Assembly (NCBI GenBank): GCA_002699025.1
Contig: PABA01000048.1
Coordinates: 88,324 to 152,323 of the forward strand
DNA: 64,000 nt
Source: Sandaracinus sp.
Lineage (GTDB): Bacteria; Myxococcota_A; Polyangia; Polyangiales; Houyiibacteriaceae
Direction of reading: 5' to 3'
In this document: one piece after another, positions 55,363 to 64,000 of the stretch
Numbering within the stretch: position 1 is the first letter of the stretch
How the letters are laid out: every line of letters starts with the position of its first letter
The notes under the pieces: generated by a model
Told to the model about the DNA's origin: nothing
Database searches by the model: none
Seen by the model: the letters and a program-made list of their open reading frames with translations, nothing else
Program-made: the position numbers and the translations under genes

Positions 55363-56442
55363 GTGAGAGCGAGTGAGGTGCCGAACGCCCAGCGGGAGCT
55401 ATCCCGCTGGGCTCTCCGGGCGCTGGACGACCCGACGTGCTGGGGCCGCTTCCTCGAGCGCTACATGGAGATATGCGAGTGTAGCCATGGTCACCTGTTC
55501 GCGCTGATGCCCGACGAACGAGGTGAGATCTACCCGGAGCCTCGCGTGATGCTCCACGTGCACCGTGGATACGGGGCAGACGATCTCGAGCGCTTGGTTC
55601 ACTATCAGAACCGGCAGCCCTACAAGGACCCCCGACGCCTTCAGAGAACTGGTCTCTTCGTCGATCAAGACGTCGAATACCGGGAGGGGTATCAGCGAGG
55701 GGATTTTTATAACGATTGTGCTCGGCGGATCGGCTTCGAATGGGCAAGCGGTCAGATTCTCCATTCGTCGCCGCGAGCGCACATATTTCTCAGCTTTCAA
55801 AGGCCTATCGGCCACCGGCCCGACGCTGCCCAGAAGCGCCAGATGGCGACTCTGGGTAGGGCTGTGACCGGGCTCGGGCGAGTGCTCGCAGCCCGGGAGA
55901 CCTGGTCGGAGGATTCGACCATTATGGTCGGTTCGGTGTCAGACGTCATCTCGGCGTCCCCGTCAGCGCGGCACGCGGTGGACAGGGAGCCGGCTCTGGA
56001 GTGGGGGCTGGCGCTTCGGGCAACCGAGCCCGGTCTCGGGACTGCGTTGGAGGCCGCGGTACGGGCGGCGGCGCGGGCGAGCGTGGGTGACGCGGCCTTC
56101 GCGTCGAGGCGGCTTCGAGCGGGGGAGCTCGAGCTGCTCGTGTCGCCGCATCCGGGGGCGCTCGACACGGGCTTGCCGCGGGCGGAGGTCCGCATCCGGC
56201 GCCGGCCTCCGCCGTCGGTCGAAGAGCGCCTGCGGCGGGCGTTCGGGCTCTCGCCGCGGGAGGCGCACGTAGCGCTGGCGCTGGTGCGCGAGGGGTCGAT
56301 GGAGGAGGTCGCCGAGCGGCTCGACGTGACGGCGGGGACGCTGCGAACGCTGGCCTCGAGGGCGCGGCGGAAGGTGGGCGCGCGGTCCCGGGCAGGCTTG
56401 GCGCGGGCGCTGGCCCCGTGGCTCGACCGGCCGGGCACATAG
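55363..56442 (+). CDS. LuxR-type regulator with large N-terminal sensor-like domain
   Basis: About 359 aa from GTG 55363, chosen for GGAGGGGG upstream; the frame is open to 55246. The N-terminal 200 residues are of unknown type and encoded by DNA visibly lower in GC (about 55.45-55.80 kb). The C terminus is a LuxR HTH: FGLSPREAHVALALVREGSM then EEVAERLDVTAGTLRTLASR. One of seven orphan regulators in this region. Confidence 0.75.
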   Translation: MRASEVPNAQRELSRWALRALDDPTCWGRFLERYMEICECSHGHLFALMPDERGEIYPEPRVMLHVHRGYGADDLERLVHYQNRQPYKDPRRLQRTGLFVDQDVEYREGYQRGDFYNDCARRIGFEWASGQILHSSPRAHIFLSFQRPIGHRPDAAQKRQMATLGRAVTGLGRVLAARETWSEDSTIMVGSVSDVISASPSARHAVDREPALEWGLALRATEPGLGTALEAAVRAAARASVGDAAFASRRLRAGELELLVSPHPGALDTGLPRAEVRIRRRPPPSVEERLRRAFGLSPREAHVALALVREGSMEEVAERLDVTAGTLRTLASRARRKVGARSRAGLARALAPWLDRPGT

Positions 56443-56582
56443 GTTAATGTCGCGGGCGATGGGTCGGGAGCGGCCGGGCTCGGGATCGGCCACCGCTCCG
56501 GTCGTCGGTCTACGGCCGCGCCGTGCGCGAACGGTCAGGAGCACGTCGCGGGCGACGGGTGCAGCGGACGCCGTACGGTCGA

Positions 56583-57185
56583 TCAGAGGCGGCGGACGGC
56601 GGGGACGGCGCGGCAGACGCGCCCGATGAGCTCGCCCTGACGGCGGGCTCCGGTCTTCGAGAAGACCGCTTGGAGCTGGACCCGGACGGTCGACTCGCGC
56701 ACGCCGAAGCGGGCGGCGGCCTCCTTGACCGAGTCGCCGCGGACCAGCGCCACGACCAGGCGGGCCTCCGCCGGCGTGAGGCGCCAGTTGTCCACGAGCC
56801 AAGAGCACAGGCGCCCGGGGAGTTGGTCCGGGCGGGCGACGACGAGGACCCAGCGAGCGCCGTCGTCGGTGGCCTCGAGTGGCAGGACGGCGAGCGCGCC
56901 GCTCATCCCCTCGGTTCGGCTCAGCGCGAGGCTGCGCGCGCAACGGTGAGGGGCGCTCAGCGCGTCGCGGAGCCTGGCCTGGGCGTGCTCGCTGTCGAGC
57001 ACGAGGCGTTGCCGCACGACGCGGAGCCCATCGCCACGGTGGAGCAGCTCGCGGCCGCTCTCGTTGCAGCCGAGGAGGCAGCCGTCTCCGTCGAGAAAAT
57101 AGAGAGCGTCGCGGAACGCATCGAGCAGGCCGCCGAGGCCCGAAGGCGTCTGCATGTCTTCCATGAAGACGGAATGACGCGCCAC
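56583..57185 (-). CDS. LuxR-type regulator with PAS-like domain
   Basis: 200 aa. The N-terminal part FRDALYFLDGDGCLLGCNES is PAS-like; the C-terminal HTH reads WRLTPAEARLVVALVRGDSV then KEAAARFGVRESTVRVQLQA. Divergent from the LuxR gene at 57290; the roughly 100 bp between them are AT-richer and probably carry both promoters. Confidence 0.78.
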   Translation of the reverse strand: MARHSVFMEDMQTPSGLGGLLDAFRDALYFLDGDGCLLGCNESGRELLHRGDGLRVVRQRLVLDSEHAQARLRDALSAPHRCARSLALSRTEGMSGALAVLPLEATDDGARWVLVVARPDQLPGRLCSWLVDNWRLTPAEARLVVALVRGDSVKEAAARFGVRESTVRVQLQAVFSKTGARRQGELIGRVCRAVPAVRRL

Positions 57186-57289
57186 GGGGGCGCGCGCGTC
57201 ATCGAAAGTGCATACATGGTTTGAGGTATGAGAGACCGCGTTTGGGTGAGTTGTTTGTATGTGTCTTGCCTATGGTTGTGCTCGTTCGT

Positions 57290-58291
57290 ATGAAGTCGGG
57301 GTCGCGAGCGCGATATCCTTGGGGGGACGTGGAAGGTGCGGGGGCACGAGCCGAGGATCGGTTGCACCAAGCGGCCATCGGCCTGGCCCTGCCAGAGGCG
57401 GGCTGGGGTGCCTTCGCGCGCTGCTGGGCGGAGGTCTACGGCGCGCGGCTTCGGGGGGTGTGGCTCGCGGTGCTCGGGCGGCGGAACGTGGTGTTCGGCG
57501 ACGCGCCGGATGGGCTCGCGCGGGCGTTGAGCCGGCCGGCCATCGAGCCGGAGGAAGAGGCGCGGGCCACGGAGGAGGGTCGGGTCTTTCTGCGGCAGGT
57601 CGACCCAGCGTGCTGGGCGCTGGCGATGCGGGCGCAGGACGAGATGGAGCTGGCCATGCTGGGCGAGGGGCTCCGCCCAGAGCGGGCGCCCAGCGAGCTC
57701 GAGGGGGAGCTGGCCGATGCGCTTTACCTGGCGCTGCGATTGCGTCGCGAGGCCGTGGAGGCGCACGCGGAGGAGGCGCGAGCGCTCGAGCGAGCGAGCG
57801 CGCGCGGGGTGGCGGTCTTCTTCGCCGAGTCCCCGCGTTCGTTCGAACCGTGGAACGAGGCGGCCGTCGCGCTCGCGCCGATGCTCGCAGCCCGCGATGG
57901 GAGGCTGGTGAGTTGGGCGGTCGACGCGCTCGAGGGGCTCGGCGAGGTGATCGTCCCGCGGGGGGCCGTGACGCGCGAACCCTGGTCCCTCCGAGCCACC
58001 CGGGTCCAGCGCGGCGAGCGTATCGGGTGGCGCCTGGAGGTGCGGGGAGCCGAGCGTCCGCTCCCCCGGCCGGAGCGGCTCCGCGCCGAGCTGGGCCTTT
58101 CCGAGGCCGAGGCCCGGGTGGCGGTGCAGCTCGCGACCGGCGTGACGGTCGTGGAGGCGGCGCGCCAGCTCGGCGTGAGCGAGGCGACCCTTCGCACCCA
58201 CGTCCGGCGCCTCTACGCCAAGTCGGGCACCCGCCGCCTCCCGGAGCTCGTCCTGTTTCTGAACGACCCGCGCTGGCTCGACCCGATCTGA
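57290..58291 (+). CDS. LuxR-type regulator
   Basis: About 333 aa from ATG 57290; ATG-like 57221 and GTG 57329 are alternatives and no start has a well-spaced Shine-Dalgarno. The first 250 residues form an unrecognised sensor region (WGAFARCWAEVYGARLRGVW). The C terminus is a LuxR HTH: LGLSEAEARVAVQLATGVTV then VEAARQLGVSEATLRTHVRR. Divergent from 56583-57185. Confidence 0.75.
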   Translation: MKSGSRARYPWGDVEGAGARAEDRLHQAAIGLALPEAGWGAFARCWAEVYGARLRGVWLAVLGRRNVVFGDAPDGLARALSRPAIEPEEEARATEEGRVFLRQVDPACWALAMRAQDEMELAMLGEGLRPERAPSELEGELADALYLALRLRREAVEAHAEEARALERASARGVAVFFAESPRSFEPWNEAAVALAPMLAARDGRLVSWAVDALEGLGEVIVPRGAVTREPWSLRATRVQRGERIGWRLEVRGAERPLPRPERLRAELGLSEAEARVAVQLATGVTVVEAARQLGVSEATLRTHVRRLYAKSGTRRLPELVLFLNDPRWLDPI

Positions 58292-58645
58292 GCGTGCACG
58301 CCAGCGCGGCGCCCGGGGCGTCGCCGCACCGAGGTTGCCGCGCCGTGTCGGGGCGCTGGCTGCTTGGTGCGCGCGCGATGCCCCGCTCGAAGCAGCGCAC
58401 CCTTCGGGGGGCTCGAGCCTCGCTTCGCTCTTGCCGTTCGCGGAGCGCGGCGCGGGCTGTCACTTGCGGGTCCCTTCGATCCGAGGGGCGAGGCGCTGCA
58501 GGGCGCGCGTTCGAGTTCCGGAGGATGGCTCGCCCACTCGACGAGCAGGCGTGGCGCGAGCCCTCGCGAGGCCACCGTCGGAGGAGCGTCGGCAACGAAA
58601 TGTGGTGTGGACGTAGCGTTCCTTGGGCAGAACCTTTGGCTTTGC
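58292..58645. other. Non-coding gap before a LuxR gene
   Basis: About 350 bp after the LuxR gene at 57290. Open frames here have no supporting start or family features. GC is high until about 58630, where it drops toward the inverted repeat at 58646. Nothing recognised. Confidence 0.4.
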
Positions 58646-58674
58646 ACCCCAAATGAGTATGGTTCGTTTGGGGT
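58646..58674. promoter_or_regulatory. Inverted repeat, probable operator of the next LuxR gene
   Basis: ACCCCAAA at 58646-58653 and TTTGGGGT at 58667-58674, perfect 8-bp arms with a 13-nt spacer, in an AT-richer patch 47 bp before the likely start at 58721. Dyads of this kind are typical binding sites for dimeric HTH regulators, so autoregulation by a neighbouring LuxR protein is plausible. Confidence 0.5.
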
Positions 58675-58720
58675 ATTCACGGATGGGGGCGGGGCGCGTA
58701 GCGTTCCCACTCGAACGGAC

Positions 58721-59104
58721 GTGTCCGGAGGGGGAGAGAGAGCGAGCGACCAGGAGGGGCCGTTCGCGGTGTGGGAGGCGGGCGCCGAGCGATGGTGGCT
58801 CGAGGCCGGCACCGAAGCGCCGGTCGAGGGGGATCCGCGGGCGATCGCGGGGGCCTTCGAGCTCGCGGAAGGCGTCTGGGTGGTGCCGGTGGTGCGCGAG
58901 GCGAAGCCGGTGTCGCTCCCGCTGACTCCCCGCCAGCTCGAGGTGGCGAGGCTCGCGGCCGCGGGGAAGACGCACAAGGAGATCGCCGCGGCGCTCGGGA
59001 TGAGGGCGGAGACGGCGCGGACGCACCTCAAGAACATCTACCGGCGGCTCGACGTGGCGAGTCGCGTGGACCTGGCCGACGTGGTGGCGCGGGGAGAGCC
59101 GTGA
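58721..59104 (+). CDS. Short LuxR-type regulator, coupled to a hydrolase
   Basis: About 127 aa from GTG 58721; the frame is open to 58364 but crosses the probable operator. The N-terminal 50 residues (FAVWEAGAERWWLEAG) are small; the rest is a LuxR HTH: LTPRQLEVARLAAAGKTHKE then IAAALGMRAETARTHLKNIY. The stop overlaps the hydrolase GTG in GTGA, starting a four-gene overlapping operon (regulator, hydrolase, two more LuxR proteins). Confidence 0.7.
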   Translation: MSGGGERASDQEGPFAVWEAGAERWWLEAGTEAPVEGDPRAIAGAFELAEGVWVVPVVREAKPVSLPLTPRQLEVARLAAAGKTHKEIAAALGMRAETARTHLKNIYRRLDVASRVDLADVVARGEP

Positions 59105-59874
59105 AGGACGAGATGTACATCGACGAACGGGGCGCCGGGCGCGACGTGGTCGCGCTCCACGGCACCCCGCAGGATCCGGAGGAGCTGGCCGACTTCGCGG
59201 CCGGGGCGCTGCCCGACGCGCGCGTCCTCACGCCCCACCTGCCCGGCTATGGGCGTTCGCGGGAGCTGCCGCTCGACCCGGAGGACCCCGTCTCGCTCGG
59301 GGCGCTGGAGGCGCGGCTCGCGCGAGAGCTCCGGGGCCCGGCGGTGCTCTTCGGGGTGTCGGGCGGGGCCTATCGGGCGCTGGCCTTGGCGGCGCGGGGG
59401 CGGCTGCCAGTCGCGGGTGTCTTCGCGCTCGCGGGCTTTCGGCGCCTCGACGAGGCGCTGGCGGAGCGGCTCCGGGGCGGGGCCGCGGCCGTGGAGGTGG
59501 GGGTCGACCTGAGCGACGCCCTGGTCGGCTCGTGGTTCGCGCCCGCGTTCGCCAGGCGACAGCGTGCGACGGCCGAGGCGATCGTGGAGCGCTACGTGTC
59601 GAGCGCGCACGCGCCCACGCTGGTCGAGGAGCTCCGGGCCCTCGCGTCGGGGGCGGACCTCGAGGAGGGGCTCGCGCGCTTCTCGCGGCCCGTGGAGCTT
59701 CAGGTCGGGGCGCTGGACGAGGCGACGCCGCCCGCGCTCTCCGAAGAGGTCGCGGCCTGCTGTCCGGCTGCGCGGCTGGTTCGCCTCGAGGGGCGGGGGC
59801 ACCTGGCGCACGTGGAAGCGCCGCAGCAGCTCGGGGCGGCGCTCCGGGCCTTCGCCATTCGGGCGGCGGGATGA
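59101..59874 (+). CDS. Alpha/beta hydrolase
   Basis: 257 aa from GTG 59101 (ATG 59113 also possible). Alpha/beta hydrolase features: oxyanion-hole strand VVALHGTPQDPEE, PHLPGYGRS, nucleophile elbow VLFGVSGGAYRAL (GVSGG with the Ser), a late acid in LQVGALDEATPP, and the catalytic His in GRGHLAHVEAP. A lactone- or ester-cleaving role linked to LuxR signalling is possible, but substrate is unknown. Encoded between LuxR genes with 4-nt overlaps on both sides. Confidence 0.85.
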   Translation: MKDEMYIDERGAGRDVVALHGTPQDPEELADFAAGALPDARVLTPHLPGYGRSRELPLDPEDPVSLGALEARLARELRGPAVLFGVSGGAYRALALAARGRLPVAGVFALAGFRRLDEALAERLRGGAAAVEVGVDLSDALVGSWFAPAFARRQRATAEAIVERYVSSAHAPTLVEELRALASGADLEEGLARFSRPVELQVGALDEATPPALSEEVAACCPAARLVRLEGRGHLAHVEAPQQLGAALRAFAIRAAG

Positions 59875-60851
59875 GCGCGTTGCGCGTGCGGAGCCTGGTG
59901 AGCGACGGGCGCGTGGAGGTGCTGGCGCGTGCGGCTCGGGCGGCGCGGGAGGCCATCGGCGGAGACGGCTTCATCGCGCACCACCTGGCGTGGACCGAGC
60001 GGCGGCCGGTGGTGACGGCGCAGGTCGCGGGGGGCATCTCGCGCTCGATGGCCGGCTCGCTCGACCTCCAGGTCGGGCGAGAGCCCATCCCGTTCGGGAG
60101 CTGGTCGCCCGACCTGCCCGACCACCTCGAGCGGGAGCAGACGGTCAGCCTCGAGGTGCGCGCGAGGCCGCTCGGGGCGCCCGACCGCGAGCTCATCGCG
60201 GAGCACTTTCGGCCCCACGGCCTCCACGACATGGCGCGGCGGCTCCTCTACGATGGGCGGCGCTTCGTCGCCGTGGTGTCGGTCGAGCGCGCGCCGGACC
60301 GGCCGGCCTTCGACGCCGCCGAGCTCGCGCGCATGGACGCGGCGCTCGAGTGTTGGGTGGGCGAGCTCGTCGCCCAGGAGGCGCTCGAGGCGGGGCTCGT
60401 CGGCCCGAGCTGCGCGCTCCTCTTCGATGCGCGGGGGCGCTGCCTCCACGTGTCGCCGGGGGCGCGGGCGTGGGCGACGACGGAGCGTGTCGCCGCGCTC
60501 TCCGATGCCGCGCGCCGCGTCGACGCGGGGGGAGCCGCGCGCAGGCTCCTCGTCGGCGGCACCGAGGCGCGGCTCGCGCGGGTCGAGGCGGGCGGCGGCA
60601 CGCGGGTGCTGGTCACCCTGCGACCGACCGTGGCGCCGCTCATGCACCCGGCGGCGGACCTCTCCGTGCGGCAGCGGGAGGTCGTCGGGTACGCCGCCGT
60701 GGGCGCGACGGCGAAGGAGATCGGCGCGACCCTCGGCATCACCGCGCACACCGTCCGTCGCCACCTGCGCGTGGCGTACCGGGTGCTGGGTGTGCGCAAC
60801 CGCGTCGAGCTGGCGCGGCGGCTGGACGAGGTCGCCGGGACGCTCGCCTGA
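59871..60851 (+). CDS. LuxR-type regulator, paralogue A of a tandem pair
   Basis: 326 aa; ATG overlaps the hydrolase stop. The N-terminal half (EAIGGDGFIAHHLAWTERRP, LYDGRRFVAVVSVERA) and the middle (GPSCALLFDARGRCLHVSP) align throughout with the next gene. The HTH is LSVRQREVVGYAAVGATAKE then IGATLGITAHTVRRHLRVAY. It arose by tandem duplication with 60851-61885. Confidence 0.8.
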   Translation: MSALRVRSLVSDGRVEVLARAARAAREAIGGDGFIAHHLAWTERRPVVTAQVAGGISRSMAGSLDLQVGREPIPFGSWSPDLPDHLEREQTVSLEVRARPLGAPDRELIAEHFRPHGLHDMARRLLYDGRRFVAVVSVERAPDRPAFDAAELARMDAALECWVGELVAQEALEAGLVGPSCALLFDARGRCLHVSPGARAWATTERVAALSDAARRVDAGGAARRLLVGGTEARLARVEAGGGTRVLVTLRPTVAPLMHPAADLSVRQREVVGYAAVGATAKEIGATLGITAHTVRRHLRVAYRVLGVRNRVELARRLDEVAGTLA

Positions 60852-61885
60852 TGGACGAATGGGTCGCGCCGGCGTGCGTCGAGCCGGCCCCGTCGCGGCC
60901 GGAGGTCGATGTCTTCACGCTCGCGGGGGCGCACCATACGCGGGCGCTACGGCAGGTCTGCGAAGCGGCCATGGGGGAGCTCGAGGGCGATGGCTTTCTC
61001 GGCGCGCTCCTCGGATGGACGCCGCGGGGCGACGTGGTGACCGCCATGGTGGCGGGCGGGCCTTCGCGGGAGCTCAGCGTACCGCGGCGGGTGTCGCGCC
61101 GGCTCGGGGAGGAGCCGCTCCCCTTCCAGAGCTGGCAGCCGGACCTGCCCGATCCGCACGAGCGCGAGCGGGCGGTGACCATCGAGCTCCGCGCGCGCCT
61201 GCAGCATCCGCACGATCGGGCGATCTTCAACGACGAGCTCGGGCGGCACGGGCTGCTCGACCACGCGCGGAAGCTCGTCTACGACGGGCGCCGTTTCCTC
61301 GGGGTCTTCTCCATCGAGCGTGCCCTCGATCGGAATCCCTACGTGCGGGACGACCTCGCGCGGCTCGACGAGGTCGTGCGGTGTTGGCTGCCGACGCTCG
61401 CCGGCGCCGCGGCGCTCGACGAGGGCCTGGTGGGCGCGAGCTGCGCGCTCCTCTTCGACGCCCGAGGCCGCGATCTTCACACCTCACCGGCTGCGCGCCG
61501 CTGGCGGACCGGTGACCGCGTGCGTCGGCTCGCCGACGCCGTCCGCACCCTCGACGCCGGTCGGGGGGCGACCGTGCTGCACGTCGGCGGCACCGAGGCC
61601 CGCTTGGCCCGCCTCGAGCGCGCCGGCGCCACCCGCTACCTGGTCACGCTCCGCCCCACCGCGGCGCCGCTCATCCATCCGGCCGCCGACCTCTCACCGC
61701 GCCAGCGGCAGGTCGCCGCCTTTGCCGCCGCGGGCGCCACCGCGAAGGAGATCGGCGAGACCCTCGGTATCAGCTCCCACACCGTCCGCCGCCACCTACG
61801 CGTCGCCCACCGGGTGCTCGGCACCCGTAACCGCGTCGAGCTCGCGCGGGCGCTGGCCGAGTCTTCGCTCGCACTCGGTAGTTGA
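60851..61885 (+). CDS. LuxR-type regulator, paralogue B of a tandem pair
   Basis: 344 aa starting in a TGATG overlap with paralogue A. Shared landmarks are GDGFLGALLGWTPRGDVVTA, LVYDGRRFLGVFSIERALDR and GASCALLFDARGRDLHTSP, then HTH LSPRQRQVAAFAAAGATAKE and IGETLGISSHTVRRHLRVAH. The HTH regions are far more alike than the sensor halves, suggesting common or competing DNA targets with different signals. Last gene of the operon. Confidence 0.8.
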   Translation: MDEWVAPACVEPAPSRPEVDVFTLAGAHHTRALRQVCEAAMGELEGDGFLGALLGWTPRGDVVTAMVAGGPSRELSVPRRVSRRLGEEPLPFQSWQPDLPDPHERERAVTIELRARLQHPHDRAIFNDELGRHGLLDHARKLVYDGRRFLGVFSIERALDRNPYVRDDLARLDEVVRCWLPTLAGAAALDEGLVGASCALLFDARGRDLHTSPAARRWRTGDRVRRLADAVRTLDAGRGATVLHVGGTEARLARLERAGATRYLVTLRPTAAPLIHPAADLSPRQRQVAAFAAAGATAKEIGETLGISSHTVRRHLRVAHRVLGTRNRVELARALAESSLALGS

Positions 61886-61984
61886 GCCATCTATAGCCGG
61901 AAGTGCTCCGGTGGTCAGTTTCGATGGCTGTGACCGTGAGTAGCGACCCGTGCTCGCTGAGCGCTCGGAGGGGCCGAACGACGA

Positions 61985-64000
61985 TCACTCGCCGCAGGGG
62001 TCGGGGAGGGGGCGGCTGGGGCCGAGGCCGGCCCAGTTGCCGCGCACGCCCGAGAAGGTGACGCCGAGGCTGATGGCGTCGCAGGAGACGCCCGCGCCAC
62101 CCGAGCCCGGCTGGCTCCGGACGTCGGCGAGCGTGTCGAGCTGGTTCTCCACGATGTCGCGCTGCGGCGTGCCGACGCAGGTGCCCATGTTGTTGCCTGT
62201 ATCGAGGAGATCGCTGATCGACCAGCGCCCGGCGACGGTCGCGGTCGGCACCGTGGAGAAGTCCTCGCTTAACGTGCCGAGGACGAAGGCGTCGGTCAGG
62301 CGCAGGCGCACGCCGGCCTCCGCGCCCGCGGTGAAGAGGAGGTCGACCCGATCCGGGAGCCGCATGACGAGCGTTCCGTCGGCCATGTAGGCGTTGAAGT
62401 CGCGGAAGATGGGCTGGGTCTCGTTGCCCATGAAGAAGGCATCGTTCCGGGCCCACCAGTGGTCGTTGCCGTCCCAGGCCGGCGGGGGCGCCGGCTCGCC
62501 GGCCATCATCAGCTCGTCGCCCTCGAAGCTCACGCTGGAGGGGTCGGCGCTCGTGCCGCCGGCCGACTGGGTGAGCACCACCTCGATGCGCGGATCGTTC
62601 GCCGTGCCGTTCCAGCGCCGGACCTGGAGCAAGATCGCGCCGATCCCCCGCTCCTGACCGGCCCGCGCCTCGGACTCGAGCTCGGGAAGCACGAGACGGA
62701 GGAGCGGGTAGAGGGCGTCGCCAAAGGCGTTGTCGATGCCCTCGTTGCCGTCGATGCGCGGCTCGGCGTCCACGTTCGGCGGGACGCACTCGACCACGGG
62801 CACGGGCGGCTGCGAGTCGATGTCGTCCAAGTCGAGGCCGATGTCCCGCCAGCGATCGCCCTCCTGGTTCAGGACCACGTCGCGGAGCGCCACCGTGAGG
62901 ATGTCCACGTCCGGGCCATCCTCGGCGCTCGGCCGGGGCGGGGGCTTGCGAAGTCCATCCTCGATCGGGAGGTCGGCGCAGGACTCATCGACGCCTCCAT
63001 CGCAGTCATTGTCGCGCAGGTCACAGCGCTCGGTGGCACCGGCCCAGGTACGGGGGTCGGTATCGTCGCAGTCCGTGCCACCGGAGGGGCAGGCCGCGTC
63101 GGGGTGGCCGTCGCCGTCGTCGTCCTCCCAGTCGTTGATGCCGAGGACGTAGTCTGCCGCTCCGTCGCAGTCGTCGTCGATGGCGTTGCACAGCTCATCG
63201 GCGAGCGGGCTGCGGCCCGCTTGGCGATCGTCGCAGTCGAGCGGCAGAAGCGAGTGCATGGGAACGACGGTCTCGGACACGGTCGTCGTACCGTCCGGGT
63301 CGCCGAATCCGTCGCCGTCTTCGTCGGGGTACCATGTGACCGCCTGGGGCATCTCGTCGATCGCGCCGTCACAGTCGTTGTCCAGTTCGTCGACGAACTC
63401 GGCCTGAGGCGAGCTCACGTAGGGCTCGCCGTCGTCGCAGTCGAGCATGGAGGCGCTGGTGCCGGGCTCCCCGGCGCAGGCCATGGTCGACTCGTCGGGG
63501 TCGCCATGGAGGTCCCGGTCCGCGTCGACGTAGACGCTCTGAAGAAGCTCTTCGTCGACCATCCCGTCGCAGTCGTTGTCGCGCCCGTCGCAGACCTCGG
63601 GCACCGTCGGGTTCGTGCCGCGGCGGGTCTCGTCGCAGTCCTCGCCGCAGGTCTCGCCGTTGCAGCAGCGAGCGTCGACGAAGCCGTCTTCGTCGATGTC
63701 CCGGTTGCCGACGGTCGTGGGGTCACAGTCCTCGTCGAGCCCCTCGAGGTCGCAGACCTCAGAGGCGTCCGAGTAGATCGTGGGGTCGTCGTCGTTGCAG
63801 TCCGTGCCGCCGCAAGCTGCGTCGTCTTCGCCGTCCCCGTCGGCGTCGACGCAAGCGCCGGCGCAGCGGTCGGCCTCGTCATCGCACGCATCGTCGCCGC
63901 ACGGAGGTACGCCGGCGACACACCCCAGCGCGTTGGCTCCGTCCACGCCGGGTTGGCAGAGCTCCTCCCCGTTGCAGAAGACGCCGTCGTCGCAGTCGGC
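61985..64000 (-). CDS. MopE-like Cys/Asp-repeat protein, N terminus beyond window
   Basis: Frame of about 671 codons running off the right edge. The visible N-terminal 340 residues are repeated Cys/Asp units (CDDGVFCNGEELC, DADGDGEDDAACGG, EVCDGRDNDCDG, PDEDGDGFGDPDG, ELCNAIDDDCDG), the MopE-type putative metal-binding motif. The C-terminal 300 residues lack repeats and look beta-rich. Expected to be exported and surface-attached, but the signal peptide is outside the window. It is convergent with the LuxR operon ending at 61885. Confidence 0.8.
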   Translation of the reverse strand, partial: ADCDDGVFCNGEELCQPGVDGANALGCVAGVPPCGDDACDDEADRCAGACVDADGDGEDDAACGGTDCNDDDPTIYSDASEVCDLEGLDEDCDPTTVGNRDIDEDGFVDARCCNGETCGEDCDETRRGTNPTVPEVCDGRDNDCDGMVDEELLQSVYVDADRDLHGDPDESTMACAGEPGTSASMLDCDDGEPYVSSPQAEFVDELDNDCDGAIDEMPQAVTWYPDEDGDGFGDPDGTTTVSETVVPMHSLLPLDCDDRQAGRSPLADELCNAIDDDCDGAADYVLGINDWEDDDGDGHPDAACPSGGTDCDDTDPRTWAGATERCDLRDNDCDGGVDESCADLPIEDGLRKPPPRPSAEDGPDVDILTVALRDVVLNQEGDRWRDIGLDLDDIDSQPPVPVVECVPPNVDAEPRIDGNEGIDNAFGDALYPLLRLVLPELESEARAGQERGIGAILLQVRRWNGTANDPRIEVVLTQSAGGTSADPSSVSFEGDELMMAGEPAPPPAWDGNDHWWARNDAFFMGNETQPIFRDFNAYMADGTLVMRLPDRVDLLFTAGAEAGVRLRLTDAFVLGTLSEDFSTVPTATVAGRWSISDLLDTGNNMGTCVGTPQRDIVENQLDTLADVRSQPGSGGAGVSCDAISLGVTFSGVRGNWAGLGPSRPLPDPCGE

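Overview
The window is very GC-rich DNA (around 70% by eye, dipping in a few patches) and reads like a myxobacterium-type genome (Myxococcota, Sandaracinus/Polyangia-like). The basis is lipoproteins with MopE-type Cys/Asp repeats (DxDxDG and DNDCDG units), a Pkn-type Ser/Thr kinase beside a TPR/PEGA-type gene trio, and many orphan LuxR-type regulators. No tRNA, rRNA or insertion sequence was seen. Taxonomy is inferred from gene content only.

Layout. (1) 1-4.7 kb, minus strand: sbcC (cut by the window edge), sbcD and three tiny overlapping genes. (2) 5.0-8.7 kb: a DUF429/RNase H-like protein, a stand-alone HEPN protein, a shortened sigma-like gene and a CARF-HEPN (Csx2/TM1812-type) CRISPR ancillary ribonuclease. 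(3) 9.3-26.6 kb, plus strand: a five-gene, overlap-linked defence operon (DNA methylase, specificity subunit, giant NERD/kinase protein, unknown Cys-containing protein, giant HerA-like ATPase). It matches the Methylation-Associated Defense System (MADS; MAD2-MAD5-MAD6-MAD7-MAD8) and is followed by two unknown genes. Two direct copies of a 48-nt element flank this block. (4) 26.9-30.3 kb: a CRISPR array of 46 repeats and 45 spacers, transcribed leftwards. (5) 30.7-44.6 kb, minus strand: a complete type III-B (Cmr) locus. In transcription order it is a CARF-HEPN-CARF effector, HD-less cas10/cmr2, cmr3, cmr1, cmr4, cmr5, cmr6, cas6, a TPR protein, a CRISPR-associated primase-polymerase (CAPP), cas1, cas2, leader, array. 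(6) 44.8-64 kb: a 51-aa protein related to a decayed copy at 8.75 kb, a membrane protein with an RNxxxH motif, secreted/lipoprotein genes, a Ser/Thr kinase with a divergent TPR/PEGA-like trio, seven LuxR-type regulators, an alpha/beta hydrolase, and a MopE-like protein running off the right edge.

How it works together. Cas10 keeps the GGDD cyclase motif but has no N-terminal HD nuclease, so interference by this type III system probably relies on cyclic oligoadenylate activating the two CARF-HEPN ribonucleases, with Cmr4 cutting target RNA. Several spacers contain ribosome-binding-site plus start-codon sequences in the sense orientation relative to the predicted crRNAs, as expected for RNA targeting. 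CAPP, TPR, Cas1 and Cas2 form an adaptation module next to the leader. The MADS-like operon sits at the old end of the array, so two defence layers share one island. Most gene starts are inferred from overlaps and Shine-Dalgarno matches; family names come from motifs read by eye and were not checked by database search.
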